Positions 25,893 through 34,989 of a DNA stretch of 64,000 bases are shown piece after piece. The translations under genes and the position numbers were made by a program. The stretch spans positions 2,252,102-2,316,101 of the forward strand of contig NZ_KQ033913.1 in assembly GCF_000969835.1 (NCBI RefSeq), written 5' to 3'. The stretch's first letter is position 1, and each line of letters begins with the position of its first letter. This stretch comes from Parabacteroides goldsteinii DSM 19448 = WAL 12034 (lineage in GTDB: Bacteria; Bacteroidota; Bacteroidia; Bacteroidales; Tannerellaceae). The notes beneath the pieces were generated by a model. The model saw only the letters and a list, made by a program, of their open reading frames with translations, made no database searches and was not told the origin of the DNA.

Positions 25893-26385
25893 TTTTCTTT
25901 TTTTCTAAAAGGTAAAATTGTTTACTTTCTTTCTGAATGAGATGCATTATCAACCAATATGTACAACTCACCATCAAGAATAATGTAATAGGCAACAGCC
26001 AATTTATATATGTATTGAACAGGAATAGGCAATTCATGCCATATCGATTCAGCATAGTCCATCTTTGTTCAATAAATATGTATAAAAAAAGGGGGGAGAA
26101 GCCCCATATAACAAGTATATATTCAATAGTAGCAGCTATATAGAAATCTAAAGTACAACCGGATTTCAAAAAGAATAAGAGATATTTCCTGTATGCAAGT
26201 ACAGCCAATAAGGCAGAAATGAGGCAACTTCCGACAAGCAGACTAAGCATGCAATTTTCAGATACATATAGCAAATATACATTATCGACAATCATTGCTG
26301 AGGCGAATATTACAAATATCCGTTTGGCATCGTTCAACTGTCGACGAAAGGATGGCAGTATTTGTATTGCAGAGTCCTTTCTCAT
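25876..26385 (-). CDS. Four-helix integral membrane protein of unknown function
   Basis: The 169-residue protein has four hydrophobic stretches: RIFVIFASAMIVDNVYLLYV, MLSLLVGSCLISALLAVLAY, FYIAATIEYILVIWGFSPLF and NWLLPITLFLMVSCTYWLIM. The C-terminus is charged and cytoplasm-like, ending in KKKNE. It matches no family I recognise. It overlaps the Ig-like gene upstream by ATGA and the DUF4407-like gene downstream by 17 bp, so the three are made together and may form one envelope complex with the MotA/MotB-like pair. Confidence 0.7.
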   Translation of the reverse strand: MRKDSAIQILPSFRRQLNDAKRIFVIFASAMIVDNVYLLYVSENCMLSLLVGSCLISALLAVLAYRKYLLFFLKSGCTLDFYIAATIEYILVIWGFSPLFLYIFIEQRWTMLNRYGMNCLFLFNTYINWLLPITLFLMVSCTYWLIMHLIQKESKQFYLLEKKKNEIYE

Positions 26386-27425
26386 TTCGTAAATCTAAGT
26401 TTATCAATAAAGATTTTTAACCTATTTTTCAACGTAAGTTTCCACATCGTATGGTTGATTGACTGCGTGGGAACAGTTGACATCCATTCGTCTATGCGAG
26501 CTTTCTTCATGGAGTCTGATAAGAACGAAAGATTTATATCACACGAAGGTATCTCTATTTTCGAAAAAGAGTCAACAAAAGACATATCTACCTTAGGCAG
26601 TTGACGCACACCTATAGATATGGACATCTTTTCTTGTGAAATCATATTTTGTGCTTCAATCACATACTCTGTCGTACAAGAGGGAGAAACTTGCAGGGTA
26701 TTCAGTTTAGTTACATCTTTCATCAGAGGATGTATTCTTACTGACGCAGCATTCTCAACATCCCAATGTAGCGTTACCCTATCTGCTTCTGTTATTACAT
26801 CTTTGTCCGCTGTAAAGCTATTGATTATAACCGGAGCAATAAATTGAATATTCAAACTCTGTTTTGTATAAATAGAGTTATCATCTGCATAGCATGTCAG
26901 TGTGTATGTTTCTGTTTTTGTTGGTATCATCTTATAGTAGTCTTTTCTCGTAACGTCAATTTCGATACCAGAATATGAGAGTATCACTTTATTGGCATTG
27001 CGAACATCCCATTTCAACTTTACTTCTTGACCAGCGTGAACAAGATGAAAAGGTGTTGTAAACGAGTTAATGTATGGAATAGGTTTAGGTGAAAGTCGAA
27101 TGCTACGAGTAGCTCTGTCGTAGTCATTCTCTGCAGTCAGTGTTATTGTCTCAGCTTTGTCAATCCTAAACTCATAGTCACTGTATGCAGAAACATCAAT
27201 ACCATTTATTTGAACAATATCGGCATTCTCTACCTTCCACGTGAAGTGAATAATACTTCCTATATTGTATGTATGCTCAGCGATGCTGAATGACAGGATC
27301 TCAGGTGAAAGTTTTATTCCTTTTTTTGTAGACTCAGGGAACTCATATCGACAATGGCGGCAAAAATTAGCAACTACGGGATTATCAGTTTTGCATTTTG
27401 GACACAATTTCGATTCTACCATCAT
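26382..27425 (-). CDS. Zinc-ribbon protein with three Ig-like repeats
   Basis: The 347-residue protein begins with a zinc ribbon (CPKCKTDNPVVANFCRHC, about residues 8-25). Three similar beta-rich repeats follow, at about 40-112, 115-197 and 199-275. Each contains an HxWxVENA-like phrase: IIHFTWKVENADIV, EVKLKWDVRNANKV and RVTLHWDVENAASV. Each repeat also ends in a TExYTL/YVI-type strand. The C-terminal 70 residues are helical. There is no signal peptide, so it appears cytoplasmic despite its Ig-like folds. The ribbon is close in sequence to that at the end of the MotA/ZorA-like protein encoded just before it (ATGA overlap). This suggests that both ribbons contact the same partner. Confidence 0.8.
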   Translation of the reverse strand: MMVESKLCPKCKTDNPVVANFCRHCRYEFPESTKKGIKLSPEILSFSIAEHTYNIGSIIHFTWKVENADIVQINGIDVSAYSDYEFRIDKAETITLTAENDYDRATRSIRLSPKPIPYINSFTTPFHLVHAGQEVKLKWDVRNANKVILSYSGIEIDVTRKDYYKMIPTKTETYTLTCYADDNSIYTKQSLNIQFIAPVIINSFTADKDVITEADRVTLHWDVENAASVRIHPLMKDVTKLNTLQVSPSCTTEYVIEAQNMISQEKMSISIGVRQLPKVDMSFVDSFSKIEIPSCDINLSFLSDSMKKARIDEWMSTVPTQSINHTMWKLTLKNRLKIFIDKLRFTK

Positions 27426-29170
27426 TCCTTTGCAACTTTCATTGTTGATTCAATTTTAATAGGTTCGCACTGCCAGAAGCTTGTTGCACACCTTCTACAG
27501 AAACTAGCGTCATTTGGATTCTCTGTATAACAGTTAGGGCATTCTTTCATGCCTGTTTCGACATTCACCTTAACATGTTTGTGTGTTCGCTTCCATTGTG
27601 CTAGTTCCTGACGTAGTTGTAGGTTTTTATTAATTACGTCACTAATCAGATTTTGTATAGTAGATAATTGAGTGTTTGTAGTAGTAACACTATTAGAATA
27701 GGCTTCAGTTGCGTCTGTTTCTTTTTGAAGAGCAGTTACAAGTGTGTTAATTTGCGCGGCCAATAAATCATAATCTTTTGTCGCAGTCTTTAAGGTATCG
27801 GATATACCTGCTAAATTATCACCAATATTCTTGGTCGCATCTTCCAATTTTGCTGTGTTATTGGTAACATTAACATCCATTCGGTTTAATAATTTCGATA
27901 ATTCCGTATTGATAGCATTCAACCATTCCGTTTGACTTTGATGCGATAGGATAGTTATATTCTCTTGATAGCCTTCTACCTTTGCAAGCAGTTGAGCTAC
28001 GAACTTCTTGTTATCCTCTGAAAGAGCATTATATTTCTCCTCTGTAATCTGCTTGATGATGTCGAGTAGTTGCTGCTTAAGACTCATTATCTCTGTTGGC
28101 AGATTCTTTGCCAATTCCTCAAATTGAGTTTTCAAAGAACTTATTAACAACAGAAACTCGGAAGAGATGTTACCTATGTTTCGCTCAATTTCAGAGGACA
28201 ACGAACTTATTGCAGTTTGGTTATCTTTCACAATTACCGACACTGCTTGTTTGTTATCTTCTGTTAATGTTTGTAATTGTTGCTTAGTATTGATAGCAAT
28301 ACCTTTTACTTCCTCAGCTAGAGTCACTCCCGTTTCAGAAATAGCTAGTTTTACTCCATCGACAGATTCATTTATGGAAGCAGTGATATTATCTGAAAGT
28401 AGAGTAAGCTGTGCTTTTTCGCTTTCCATAAGTTTTTTAAGAGAGTCTGCATGTACAGTAAATAACGTTTCAAACTTTTCTTTTATCGTGCCATGTGTAG
28501 CCTTTATTATCTCATTGATTCCACTAAGATATTGCTCTGTCAATTCCTGCATGTGTAGTTTCTCTTCCTTATACATGGTACTATAGAATTCTTTCAAGTT
28601 CTCCGTAAAATCAGTAGTCATTTTCTCTACAAGCAAATGTTGAGCTTTCGTTTCCTTAATTAAAGTTACATTTTGTTCTTTAGATACCGCTAGCAATAAA
28701 TCAATCTTTTCTAACAAGCCTTCGCTGGCTGACACTGGATTTACACCCAACTTCTTGTTCGTTTCATAAATCTGCTGACAAATAGCCCCAATATACTGTT
28801 CTGGAGTACCATCATATTGTCTTTTATATGCTTCAGCTTCTTCTTTGTCCTCATTTGCAAAAATGATTTTTGCAATAACCGATGTGGCAATAGCTCCAAT
28901 AATACCTATGATTGAAGTACCAAAAGCTGGAATAATGTTTTTTACAAGCGTATTAATATCATTCCAATTTATGGTCTTACCACCATGAGGAGATAGTGCA
29001 TATACAATACAACAAAATGTACCAAGAATACCTAGCGATGTCCAAACATTTGGAATATAGTTAAGCAACTGTCTTGACTCCGTATGTCTATATTGGCGGT
29101 ACAGACCTCCTGTTATCAATAGTCCAACTAAAAATGTAATAAGATTCATGTGACTGATTAAAATTTCCAT
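27422..29170 (-). CDS. MotA/TolQ/ExbB-type channel protein with long coiled-coil tail and zinc ribbon (ZorA-like)
   Basis: The 582-residue protein has three N-terminal membrane segments: LITFLVGLLITGGLY, VWTSLGILGTFCCIVYAL and FGTSIIGIIGAIATSVIA. The second and third carry the MotA/ExbB-like LGxLGTF and AFxTSIxG patterns. A very long coiled coil (about 110-545) follows, with a C-terminal zinc ribbon CPNCYTENPNDASFCRRC. A MotA-like core plus a long intracellular tail is the design of ZorA in Zorya defence systems, although the zinc ribbon is unusual there. It is encoded 5 bp after a MotB/ZorB-like gene. It is expected to form the ion-conducting stator in the inner membrane. Confidence 0.85.
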   Translation of the reverse strand: MEILISHMNLITFLVGLLITGGLYRQYRHTESRQLLNYIPNVWTSLGILGTFCCIVYALSPHGGKTINWNDINTLVKNIIPAFGTSIIGIIGAIATSVIAKIIFANEDKEEAEAYKRQYDGTPEQYIGAICQQIYETNKKLGVNPVSASEGLLEKIDLLLAVSKEQNVTLIKETKAQHLLVEKMTTDFTENLKEFYSTMYKEEKLHMQELTEQYLSGINEIIKATHGTIKEKFETLFTVHADSLKKLMESEKAQLTLLSDNITASINESVDGVKLAISETGVTLAEEVKGIAINTKQQLQTLTEDNKQAVSVIVKDNQTAISSLSSEIERNIGNISSEFLLLISSLKTQFEELAKNLPTEIMSLKQQLLDIIKQITEEKYNALSEDNKKFVAQLLAKVEGYQENITILSHQSQTEWLNAINTELSKLLNRMDVNVTNNTAKLEDATKNIGDNLAGISDTLKTATKDYDLLAAQINTLVTALQKETDATEAYSNSVTTTNTQLSTIQNLISDVINKNLQLRQELAQWKRTHKHVKVNVETGMKECPNCYTENPNDASFCRRCATSFWQCEPIKIESTMKVAKE

Positions 29171-29175
29171 ATTAC

Positions 29176-29931
29176 CTATTTTGATAAAATTCTAAACTCA
29201 ATTCTGCGAGAAGATGGGTCATAGTACTCATCATCTAATGTACCTTTCTGCACTCGATCTGAAAAAGAATAACCGACAGAAATCATATTCATTTTTACAA
29301 AATTCTTTTCTTCATTGCTCAACTCCGAACCATTTAGTATATATTCATAAACTGCATTTGCCCTTTTGGATGACAAATCTAGATTCTTTAAAAAGCTATT
29401 GTCACCTCCTCTGTCAGAACCTTTCCACGTTGGATCCGTATGTCCCTCTATGCGCAATTCAATATTATTATCCTTATTAATTAGCATTGTCTTTCGAACT
29501 ATTGCAGCATACTTTTCATATAAATACTCTTTTAGTGGGGATTTAATTGTTGAGTCACCTGGAGTAAATAAGTCTTTACTGGAATCTTGGTGTCTAAGGA
29601 TAATACTTCCACGGATTGAGTCAATAACGGCTTTTATATCCTTTGTAGATGTGAAAACTTCTTTATATTCATAAATTCTGTTCTTCAGATTAGAGTGATT
29701 GATAGAATCAACAACTTCTTCTAATGACTTTATATAATTCCTTAACGAGTCTGGATTTTCGACCCGTAGGACTTTACAAAGGTGTTCATACTCCTTTTTT
29801 TTGTTGTCAAATCTGTTATACATCACAGCGCTAATAATGATGAATATCACTAAGAAGCCTGACATTAAGTCTGTATAACTCATCCAGAAATTATGTTCCT
29901 CACCAGAATCCTTTTTAAATAACTTCTTCAT
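29176..29931 (-). CDS. MotB/OmpA-type stator protein (ZorB-like)
   Basis: The 251-residue protein has a short cytoplasmic N-terminus and one membrane helix that begins with the ion-carrying Asp motif, FWMSYTDLMSGFLVIFII (Asp about residue 21). A linker follows, then a periplasmic OmpA/MotB peptidoglycan-binding domain with LRIEGHTDPTW, LSSKRANAVYEYIL and SSRRIEFRI. MotB and ZorB share this order. It should anchor the adjacent MotA/ZorA-like channel to the cell wall and complete the ion path. A -7 element at 29993-30000 suggests that the membrane-complex genes also have their own promoter inside the operon. Confidence 0.9.
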   Translation of the reverse strand: MKKLFKKDSGEEHNFWMSYTDLMSGFLVIFIIISAVMYNRFDNKKKEYEHLCKVLRVENPDSLRNYIKSLEEVVDSINHSNLKNRIYEYKEVFTSTKDIKAVIDSIRGSIILRHQDSSKDLFTPGDSTIKSPLKEYLYEKYAAIVRKTMLINKDNNIELRIEGHTDPTWKGSDRGGDNSFLKNLDLSSKRANAVYEYILNGSELSNEEKNFVKMNMISVGYSFSDRVQKGTLDDEYYDPSSRRIEFRILSK

Positions 29932-30255
29932 CGCAATTTGTTGCCTTTTATATCATAGTGACACTCTATACCTTGTGATGTAACTGTCATTACAAAGTTA
30001 ATAAACTTAGCCGTAGAGTCGTATTGTACGAAAATAATAATTTTCTTATACGTAAAGGCTATATAATCCTTTTTGTTTGCTCTTTATTAGTAACAAGTGT
30101 CATTATCAAAATATCCAAATACTTAGAAGATAATAGTATCTTATTTTTGCTTTTATCAAATAGTCGCATATAGGATTTTTGAACAATACGAACAATCCCT
30201 CCACAAAAAACAATCTTCTATATAATCGTCAGCACTCTTATTTTGGGAACAATAT
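29932..30255 (-). promoter_or_regulatory. 324-bp gap with internal promoter and possible gene remnant
   Basis: This is the longest non-coding stretch inside the 18-kb cluster. TAACTTTG at 29993-30000 (minus) fits the -7 consensus and would start a transcript about 55 bases before the MotB-like gene. Beside the truncated vWA gene, another frame stays open from about 30278 down to a TGA at 30156-30158 and contains a CSYC pair. It may be a frameshifted remnant of the vWA protein's end. Nothing else is recognisable. Confidence 0.5.
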
Positions 30256-30636
30256 CTATAATCGATTACAAAGGTAAGAGGGCTTACCAGTCCTAAATGT
30301 TTCAGTCATGTCTGTAGGTCTAAAAGTATTAAAATAAGGTTCTATGTATTTATAAGTATTGGAATCTTCTTCAGTTATATTTTTATCCGCAGGACATAGT
30401 TCATCAATCCAACCTTCTAACCTATTTTTTACATTTAAGCAAATGTAAAAAATACAAATGATAAATATTTTCTGGCCACGACACTCATTATCTAACCAAG
30501 ATATTGAATCATTGACAAATTTAGCAGCTATTTCATCTAATGAGGTATCGTATTTTCCAGTTTGACACATCGATGGTGATTGATCTATCATAAATATTAT
30601 TAATCGTAAATTCTGCATGGTAATCTTGATTGGCAT
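30256..30636 (-). pseudogene. Truncated vWA-domain gene
   Basis: The 126-residue product starts like the operon's TerY-like protein (MPIK) and keeps the first MIDAS motif as DQSPSM (about 17-22) and a Thr region (RPTDMTETF, about 105-113). It then stops where a vWA domain should continue for roughly 80-100 more residues with its third metal-binding Asp. A neighbouring frame remains open for about 40 codons past the stop. I think this is a decayed or frameshifted copy. A functional short vWA-like protein is possible but less likely. Confidence 0.6.
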
Positions 30637-30653
30637 ATTGGCAAAAATTACTG

Positions 30654-31544
30654 TTAAAAAAATCTATGCGTCGCAGATAAAAAGGGAAGCGTCATATCAA
30701 AATATCTATGAGAGATTCGTTCCCCCTTAATATATATCCCATTTTCGTATCTATTGTTAGAGTCCCATGTTACATCCATAAAAAGCCATCGGTTTTCCAA
30801 TTTCACCCTTGTTATAACGTGATTTAAATCAGCTGTTCTATTTACTACATTACTCCAACCGCTTTCAAATATATTCCGTATAGCATAACATAAAATGTTT
30901 TCTGTATGAATGCCAATTGACTTCAACAATACCAATGTCAAATCTGCATACCCCTGACATACACATCGTTTCGTATTTACAATCTGCTCGATTGTACGAT
31001 TGGTACTATCTTTCGAAGATAGCGAATCTAAATCATAATATATATTACTTGCCACAAAGTCATGTATTACCAAAACCTTTTCCCTTACAGAGCTGCACCC
31101 TACAGTAAGTTTGATGGCAGCTTTTCTCATCATGTGTTGATTTTCTAATAGCGTGTCGCACAACACATAGTCTAATCGGTCTTTTCTAATTAGTTCCCGA
31201 TTCCATGACGTATAGATCGGCATAATAAAATACCATTGATTATTATCACATAACTCCAAAATTATCTGCTTCCCTCCAATGAAAACCTCATAGTTAAAGC
31301 CGTTATTACTCCCATAAAGGGAAAAGTAATATTTCCCCGGTGTAAATATTTTCAACTCACATCTACAACTATCTGAAAGATAAACTCTTGAATACAATTC
31401 ATTTTGTCGCTTATCTACAACTTGTATCCATTTAAAAACATATAACATCTCAATGCGGACAATGAGAGTGCAATCTACAAGTTCCAACTCGTAGCTTTCT
31501 ATCTGATTGTTCCAACACCGGAATTTTTTAGTTCTCTGCATCAT
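30654..31544 (-). CDS. Transglutaminase-like protease-fold protein
   Basis: The 296-residue protein has a beta-rich first half (about 1-110) and a C-terminal transglutaminase-like domain. The catalytic triad is visible: Cys in CVCQGYADL (about 192-200), His in ADLNHVITRV (about 238) and Asp in WLFMDVTWDS (about 255). The helix VREKVLVIHDFVASNIYYD before it is also typical. Members act as cysteine peptidases or amidases or form cross-links. It lacks a signal peptide, so it probably acts in the cytoplasm. It overlaps the zinc-ribbon gene by 17 bp. Confidence 0.8.
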   Translation of the reverse strand: MMQRTKKFRCWNNQIESYELELVDCTLIVRIEMLYVFKWIQVVDKRQNELYSRVYLSDSCRCELKIFTPGKYYFSLYGSNNGFNYEVFIGGKQIILELCDNNQWYFIMPIYTSWNRELIRKDRLDYVLCDTLLENQHMMRKAAIKLTVGCSSVREKVLVIHDFVASNIYYDLDSLSSKDSTNRTIEQIVNTKRCVCQGYADLTLVLLKSIGIHTENILCYAIRNIFESGWSNVVNRTADLNHVITRVKLENRWLFMDVTWDSNNRYENGIYIKGERISHRYFDMTLPFLSATHRFF

Positions 31545-32253
31545 TGGTCAATTTCAAACCACATTGAGTGCAAAAATAATCATCCTCCTTAAAATGGATA
31601 GTGCCACAGTTTATACAAAAAGCGTTCTTTTTATATTGTATTTTAACATTTTGTTTATCAACAACTTCACCTTCCTTGTTATACAGGATTAAAACATAAT
31701 CGTCAAACAAGGCACTGATGAGGATTGAGTCAACATACGTTACATCCATATCTTCATATCCATTAGATAAAAAAAGCCGATACGGATTATTGCATTTCCA
31801 AAATAGAGTTATTATTTTCCCAAATTCAATTGACGAATTCTGACTTGTGTTAAAAAAGATAATTGATGATGAAGATCTATTGCTGGATGATTCCTTCGGT
31901 GGATTAAATGATATGTTATATACTTTTAGAATGTCGGTATTGAGATATTCAATACTTTCAAAGTTTTTATTGATGTAGACTATTTTGAATATTTCCGACT
32001 GTATTTTACATCTTTCGTTATTGTTTATTCCTTCGAGTTTGATATCAGACAAATCTTTGAGACTCACTTCGCTATTTATTATTTTATCATGTAAATCTAT
32101 CAATATAAAGATAAAATCATCTGCGACATAACTTTTCCCACAATAAAGGTCTTTAATAAATCCGCTAAAAACCAACGGATTACAGAAAATTGATTCATCG
32201 AATTCATAAATAAATTTGATAACCCTTGTCAGACTCGAAGATGCTGAAATCAT
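31528..32253 (-). CDS. Zinc-ribbon protein of the TerY-P gene group
   Basis: The 241-residue protein starts at ATG 32253, which gives an ATGA overlap with the PP2C gene; a longer start at 32286 is less likely. The N-terminal 120 residues are alpha/beta with no recognised domain. A serine-rich linker (SSSNRSSSS) leads to an Ig-like beta region with FGKIITLFWKCNN, resembling the repeats of the 26382-27425 protein. The last 30 residues form a zinc ribbon, CINCGTIHF...CTQCG. It is probably an adaptor linking kinase/phosphatase signalling to other operon proteins, as inferred from domain sharing. Confidence 0.7.
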   Translation of the reverse strand: MISASSSLTRVIKFIYEFDESIFCNPLVFSGFIKDLYCGKSYVADDFIFILIDLHDKIINSEVSLKDLSDIKLEGINNNERCKIQSEIFKIVYINKNFESIEYLNTDILKVYNISFNPPKESSSNRSSSSIIFFNTSQNSSIEFGKIITLFWKCNNPYRLFLSNGYEDMDVTYVDSILISALFDDYVLILYNKEGEVVDKQNVKIQYKKNAFCINCGTIHFKEDDYFCTQCGLKLTNDAEN

Positions 32254-34115
32254 ATTGTTGTGTGATTTTGACTTAGAGTCAAACACATTTCCCAGATTTC
32301 AATAGCTTCTTCTTTTTCCAATGAAATGTATTTTGGACCACGGTTCTCTTTATCATTATAGGGTTCCATGATAACAATATATTCACTTGTCAAATTATAT
32401 TCCGAATAGACTGTATCTTTTATTTTCAATAAGAGATTATTGAACTCTTCTCTCGAAATCTCAAAGTTATTACTACCATTATATGCCCCGCTGATTTGTC
32501 CTGATTGTATTACAATAGTTATATAATCTTCAGGAGCTTTACAAGTATATTTACTGATATTCAATACCTTTACACTGTCATCTCTATCCACTTGTGTTGG
32601 AAAACATTGTTGGATATCAGCCTTAATTTTTTTTGCATCTTCAGTATATTTGTTAATGTCTAATTCTTTTTCTGTTTTATAATTTTCCGCCTCTTGTTCT
32701 ATTTGTTTCTTCTTATCTCTTAGATTTTTCAACTTTCCAATTTCTTTTTCCAGGTCTAGTTCAGCCACCATTTTCTGTTCATTAAGCTTATTTATCTTCT
32801 CTTTTATTTGTTCAATTTCACCGACAAGTATAGAATCACTATCTCGCTTTTCCGAGATATCATTACGTATAAGCACAAGCATATTCGTAATAGCATTTAA
32901 TACATCATCAGTGAGCTTTCTGCGAAAGCTTAGAGTACTGTCAGTACATTCGTTGAAAACTTCACAGTATTTTTTAACATCCGTTTGGAATTCACCAATC
33001 TTGATATTGAATCTTGAGGCAGCTTCAACACATTTGCTTTCTGTTTCTTGTTTAGTTCCTAAATTTTTAAGATTGTTCTCTGCATCATCGAGTTGTGCCT
33101 GAATTCTCTTAATTTCATTCGCGCAGTTATCAATATTTGCCTGAACGTTAGTTATTCTGTTATAATAGTCTTTTATTTGACTCTTAAGGAGACCGTACGT
33201 AGACTTTATTTCATATACCATGCGGTGTAATTCCGTTAATTGTAGCCACTTGTTCTGAAGATTGTAAACATCATCGATTATAAATGCGATGCTCATATCG
33301 TCATGAGAAAATTTATTGCTTTGATAGTCTAGAAAATCACAGCACGCCTTATCAAAGTCTTCATCTTGAAGGTAACACCTTAACACTTCCTCGTAGTCTA
33401 CAATGAGTCTTTCAGATTTAAAATTGCCATCGTGTGAACCTCCATAACAATCTTCAATGCCGTCAGAACACATAAATATTGCGTATGGCTGATTATTTGT
33501 CGAATCAAGGAAAAATCGGAATCGATTGACTGGATTCGACTCACATAATGATGTAGTTATATTATCTTCACAAGCAGAGTCCCAAGGTACGGATTGCTTC
33601 CATTCACCAGAATATGATATTGTAAACAGTCTACCATCGCCTAAATGATAAGCAAATGTAAAATCTTTCGTTTTTACAGCCACAATCAACGTACATCCAT
33701 AAGCAAGTTTTATATTGGACGCTCCTAGTTTTCTTTTTTCTTCCCTAGAAAAGGGATTGGTTTTGGCATCGTTTTTAATAGCTTCATGCCATTGGTCATG
33801 AATTGAGGTAAATAGATTTGAAAAAAACGGGTCCAGCTCTATTCCGAAATCAGGACTATATGAAACAGTGCCTTTGCTTGCCAAGGTATCGTAATAATCA
33901 GAGACAAATTGTTTGGTTTCTTTAATAGCTATTTGGCAAGCAAGACTTGAGCCGATATGACTACGAACATAGGTTTGACTTCCATGACCATCAGAGATTG
34001 CTATAATGCAAGCCTGATTATTATCAAAGGTTTCGCACATCGAAGAGTCCTGACATGGTAATCCAGATTCTTTATGGCTTGCCCCCTCTATTGACTTTAT
34101 GTAATATTTATTCAT
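32250..34115 (-). CDS. PP2C-type Ser/Thr phosphatase with C-terminal coiled coil
   Basis: Residues about 1-280 form a PPM/PP2C phosphatase with its metal-binding motifs: ISDGHGSQ (about 40), YGCTLIVAV, FAYHLGDGRLF, MCSDGIEDC and FSHDDMSIAF. The long coiled coil (about 290-490, many Lys/Glu/Gln heptads) and a folded tail of about 90 residues are additional. It presumably reverses phosphorylation by the kinase encoded two genes upstream. PP2C, TerY-like vWA and zinc-ribbon kinase together make the TerY-phosphorylation triad. A 92-bp gap follows the vWA gene, larger than the operon average, and holds a small inverted repeat with no clear promoter. Confidence 0.92.
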   Translation of the reverse strand: MNKYYIKSIEGASHKESGLPCQDSSMCETFDNNQACIIAISDGHGSQTYVRSHIGSSLACQIAIKETKQFVSDYYDTLASKGTVSYSPDFGIELDPFFSNLFTSIHDQWHEAIKNDAKTNPFSREEKRKLGASNIKLAYGCTLIVAVKTKDFTFAYHLGDGRLFTISYSGEWKQSVPWDSACEDNITTSLCESNPVNRFRFFLDSTNNQPYAIFMCSDGIEDCYGGSHDGNFKSERLIVDYEEVLRCYLQDEDFDKACCDFLDYQSNKFSHDDMSIAFIIDDVYNLQNKWLQLTELHRMVYEIKSTYGLLKSQIKDYYNRITNVQANIDNCANEIKRIQAQLDDAENNLKNLGTKQETESKCVEAASRFNIKIGEFQTDVKKYCEVFNECTDSTLSFRRKLTDDVLNAITNMLVLIRNDISEKRDSDSILVGEIEQIKEKINKLNEQKMVAELDLEKEIGKLKNLRDKKKQIEQEAENYKTEKELDINKYTEDAKKIKADIQQCFPTQVDRDDSVKVLNISKYTCKAPEDYITIVIQSGQISGAYNGSNNFEISREEFNNLLLKIKDTVYSEYNLTSEYIVIMEPYNDKENRGPKYISLEKEEAIEIWEMCLTLSQNHTTI

Positions 34116-34207
34116 TTATTTATTTGTTGTTGACATTGAAAATAATCCAAGATGACGCTGAGAAATTCATTGTCATCTTGGATTAGATGGTTTAGATGAT
34201 CGACGAA

Positions 34208-34966
34208 TTAGTCAAATATGTCCTTAAATATATCATCGTCATCATCGGTCAGTTTAGTCGGAGATGGAGCGGGAATGGGAGATGAAGCGGGTGATGACTC
34301 CGGCTTGATAGGCTTGATAATGTCGTCTGTAATACTATCGTTACTGCGACCTTGTGATTTCGACCCTATAGTCGCTGAATTGATCGCAATAATCCCAAGA
34401 TACTGTCTCAGTTTTTCAGGGTCAGTAGGTATTACCCCTTCTTCTCCTCCAGCAAACTCAACGAGTGCAGAATGGTTCGCTCCTGGGAGTTCCATTGCAA
34501 TTTTGATGGATTGGTTAAACCAGCTGTTCTCTCTTAGTAGTGCCAAACCAGCTGCTGCATCATCTGTAGGCACGCCATCTGTTAAGAGGATTATTATAGG
34601 TGCGTTATTAGCATGCTCTTGTAAGAAACCTCCATTTTTTCTGGAGAGTTTATCGTTGAGCATACTATACGCCTTTCCCATTGCGGTTAAGCCGGATGCC
34701 TGAAGGTCTACCCACTTAAAATCTTCAACATAACCGGGAGCCTCGTTCATCCATTTAGCTCCTGTGCTAAACTCAAGTACGCTGTAACGAATGGCAACAT
34801 CTGCATTTTGTTGTGTAAATTTTTGAACTTCCGGAATTGCTTCCCGCATAGCTGTATTAACAGCTTCGATAGATTGCCCAGCCATACTTCCTGATGTATC
34901 AATCAGGAAGAAAATCGGGGTTAGGGGCATCGCACCTCGTACTTGATCATCTGTTTTAATTGGCAT
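34208..34966 (-). CDS. TerY-like vWA-domain protein
   Basis: The 252-residue protein has a full vWA domain (about 15-205) with an intact MIDAS: LIDTSGSM (about 21-28), the Thr of SGLTAMGKAY (about 93) and the Asp of LLTDGVPTDD (about 131). A Pro/Ser-rich linker and an acidic end (DDDDDIFKDIFD) follow. TerY-type vWA proteins are cytoplasmic and serve as metal-dependent scaffolds, usually with a PP2C phosphatase and a zinc-ribbon kinase, exactly the neighbours here. The acidic tail may be a docking site or a kinase target; this is inference. Confidence 0.92.
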   Translation of the reverse strand: MPIKTDDQVRGAMPLTPIFFLIDTSGSMAGQSIEAVNTAMREAIPEVQKFTQQNADVAIRYSVLEFSTGAKWMNEAPGYVEDFKWVDLQASGLTAMGKAYSMLNDKLSRKNGGFLQEHANNAPIIILLTDGVPTDDAAAGLALLRENSWFNQSIKIAMELPGANHSALVEFAGGEEGVIPTDPEKLRQYLGIIAINSATIGSKSQGRSNDSITDDIIKPIKPESSPASSPIPAPSPTKLTDDDDDIFKDIFD

Positions 34967-34989
34967 CTTTTTTGTTTTTTAAATTAAAC

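Noticed and set aside
27422..29931. A complete Zorya system
   Set aside because: Only the two motor-like genes resemble Zorya. I find no ZorC, ZorD helicase or ZorE nuclease gene near them.
30156..30278. Separate small gene in the +1 frame after the truncated vWA
   Set aside because: It has no start codon in a good position and is best explained as the lost end of the vWA gene.
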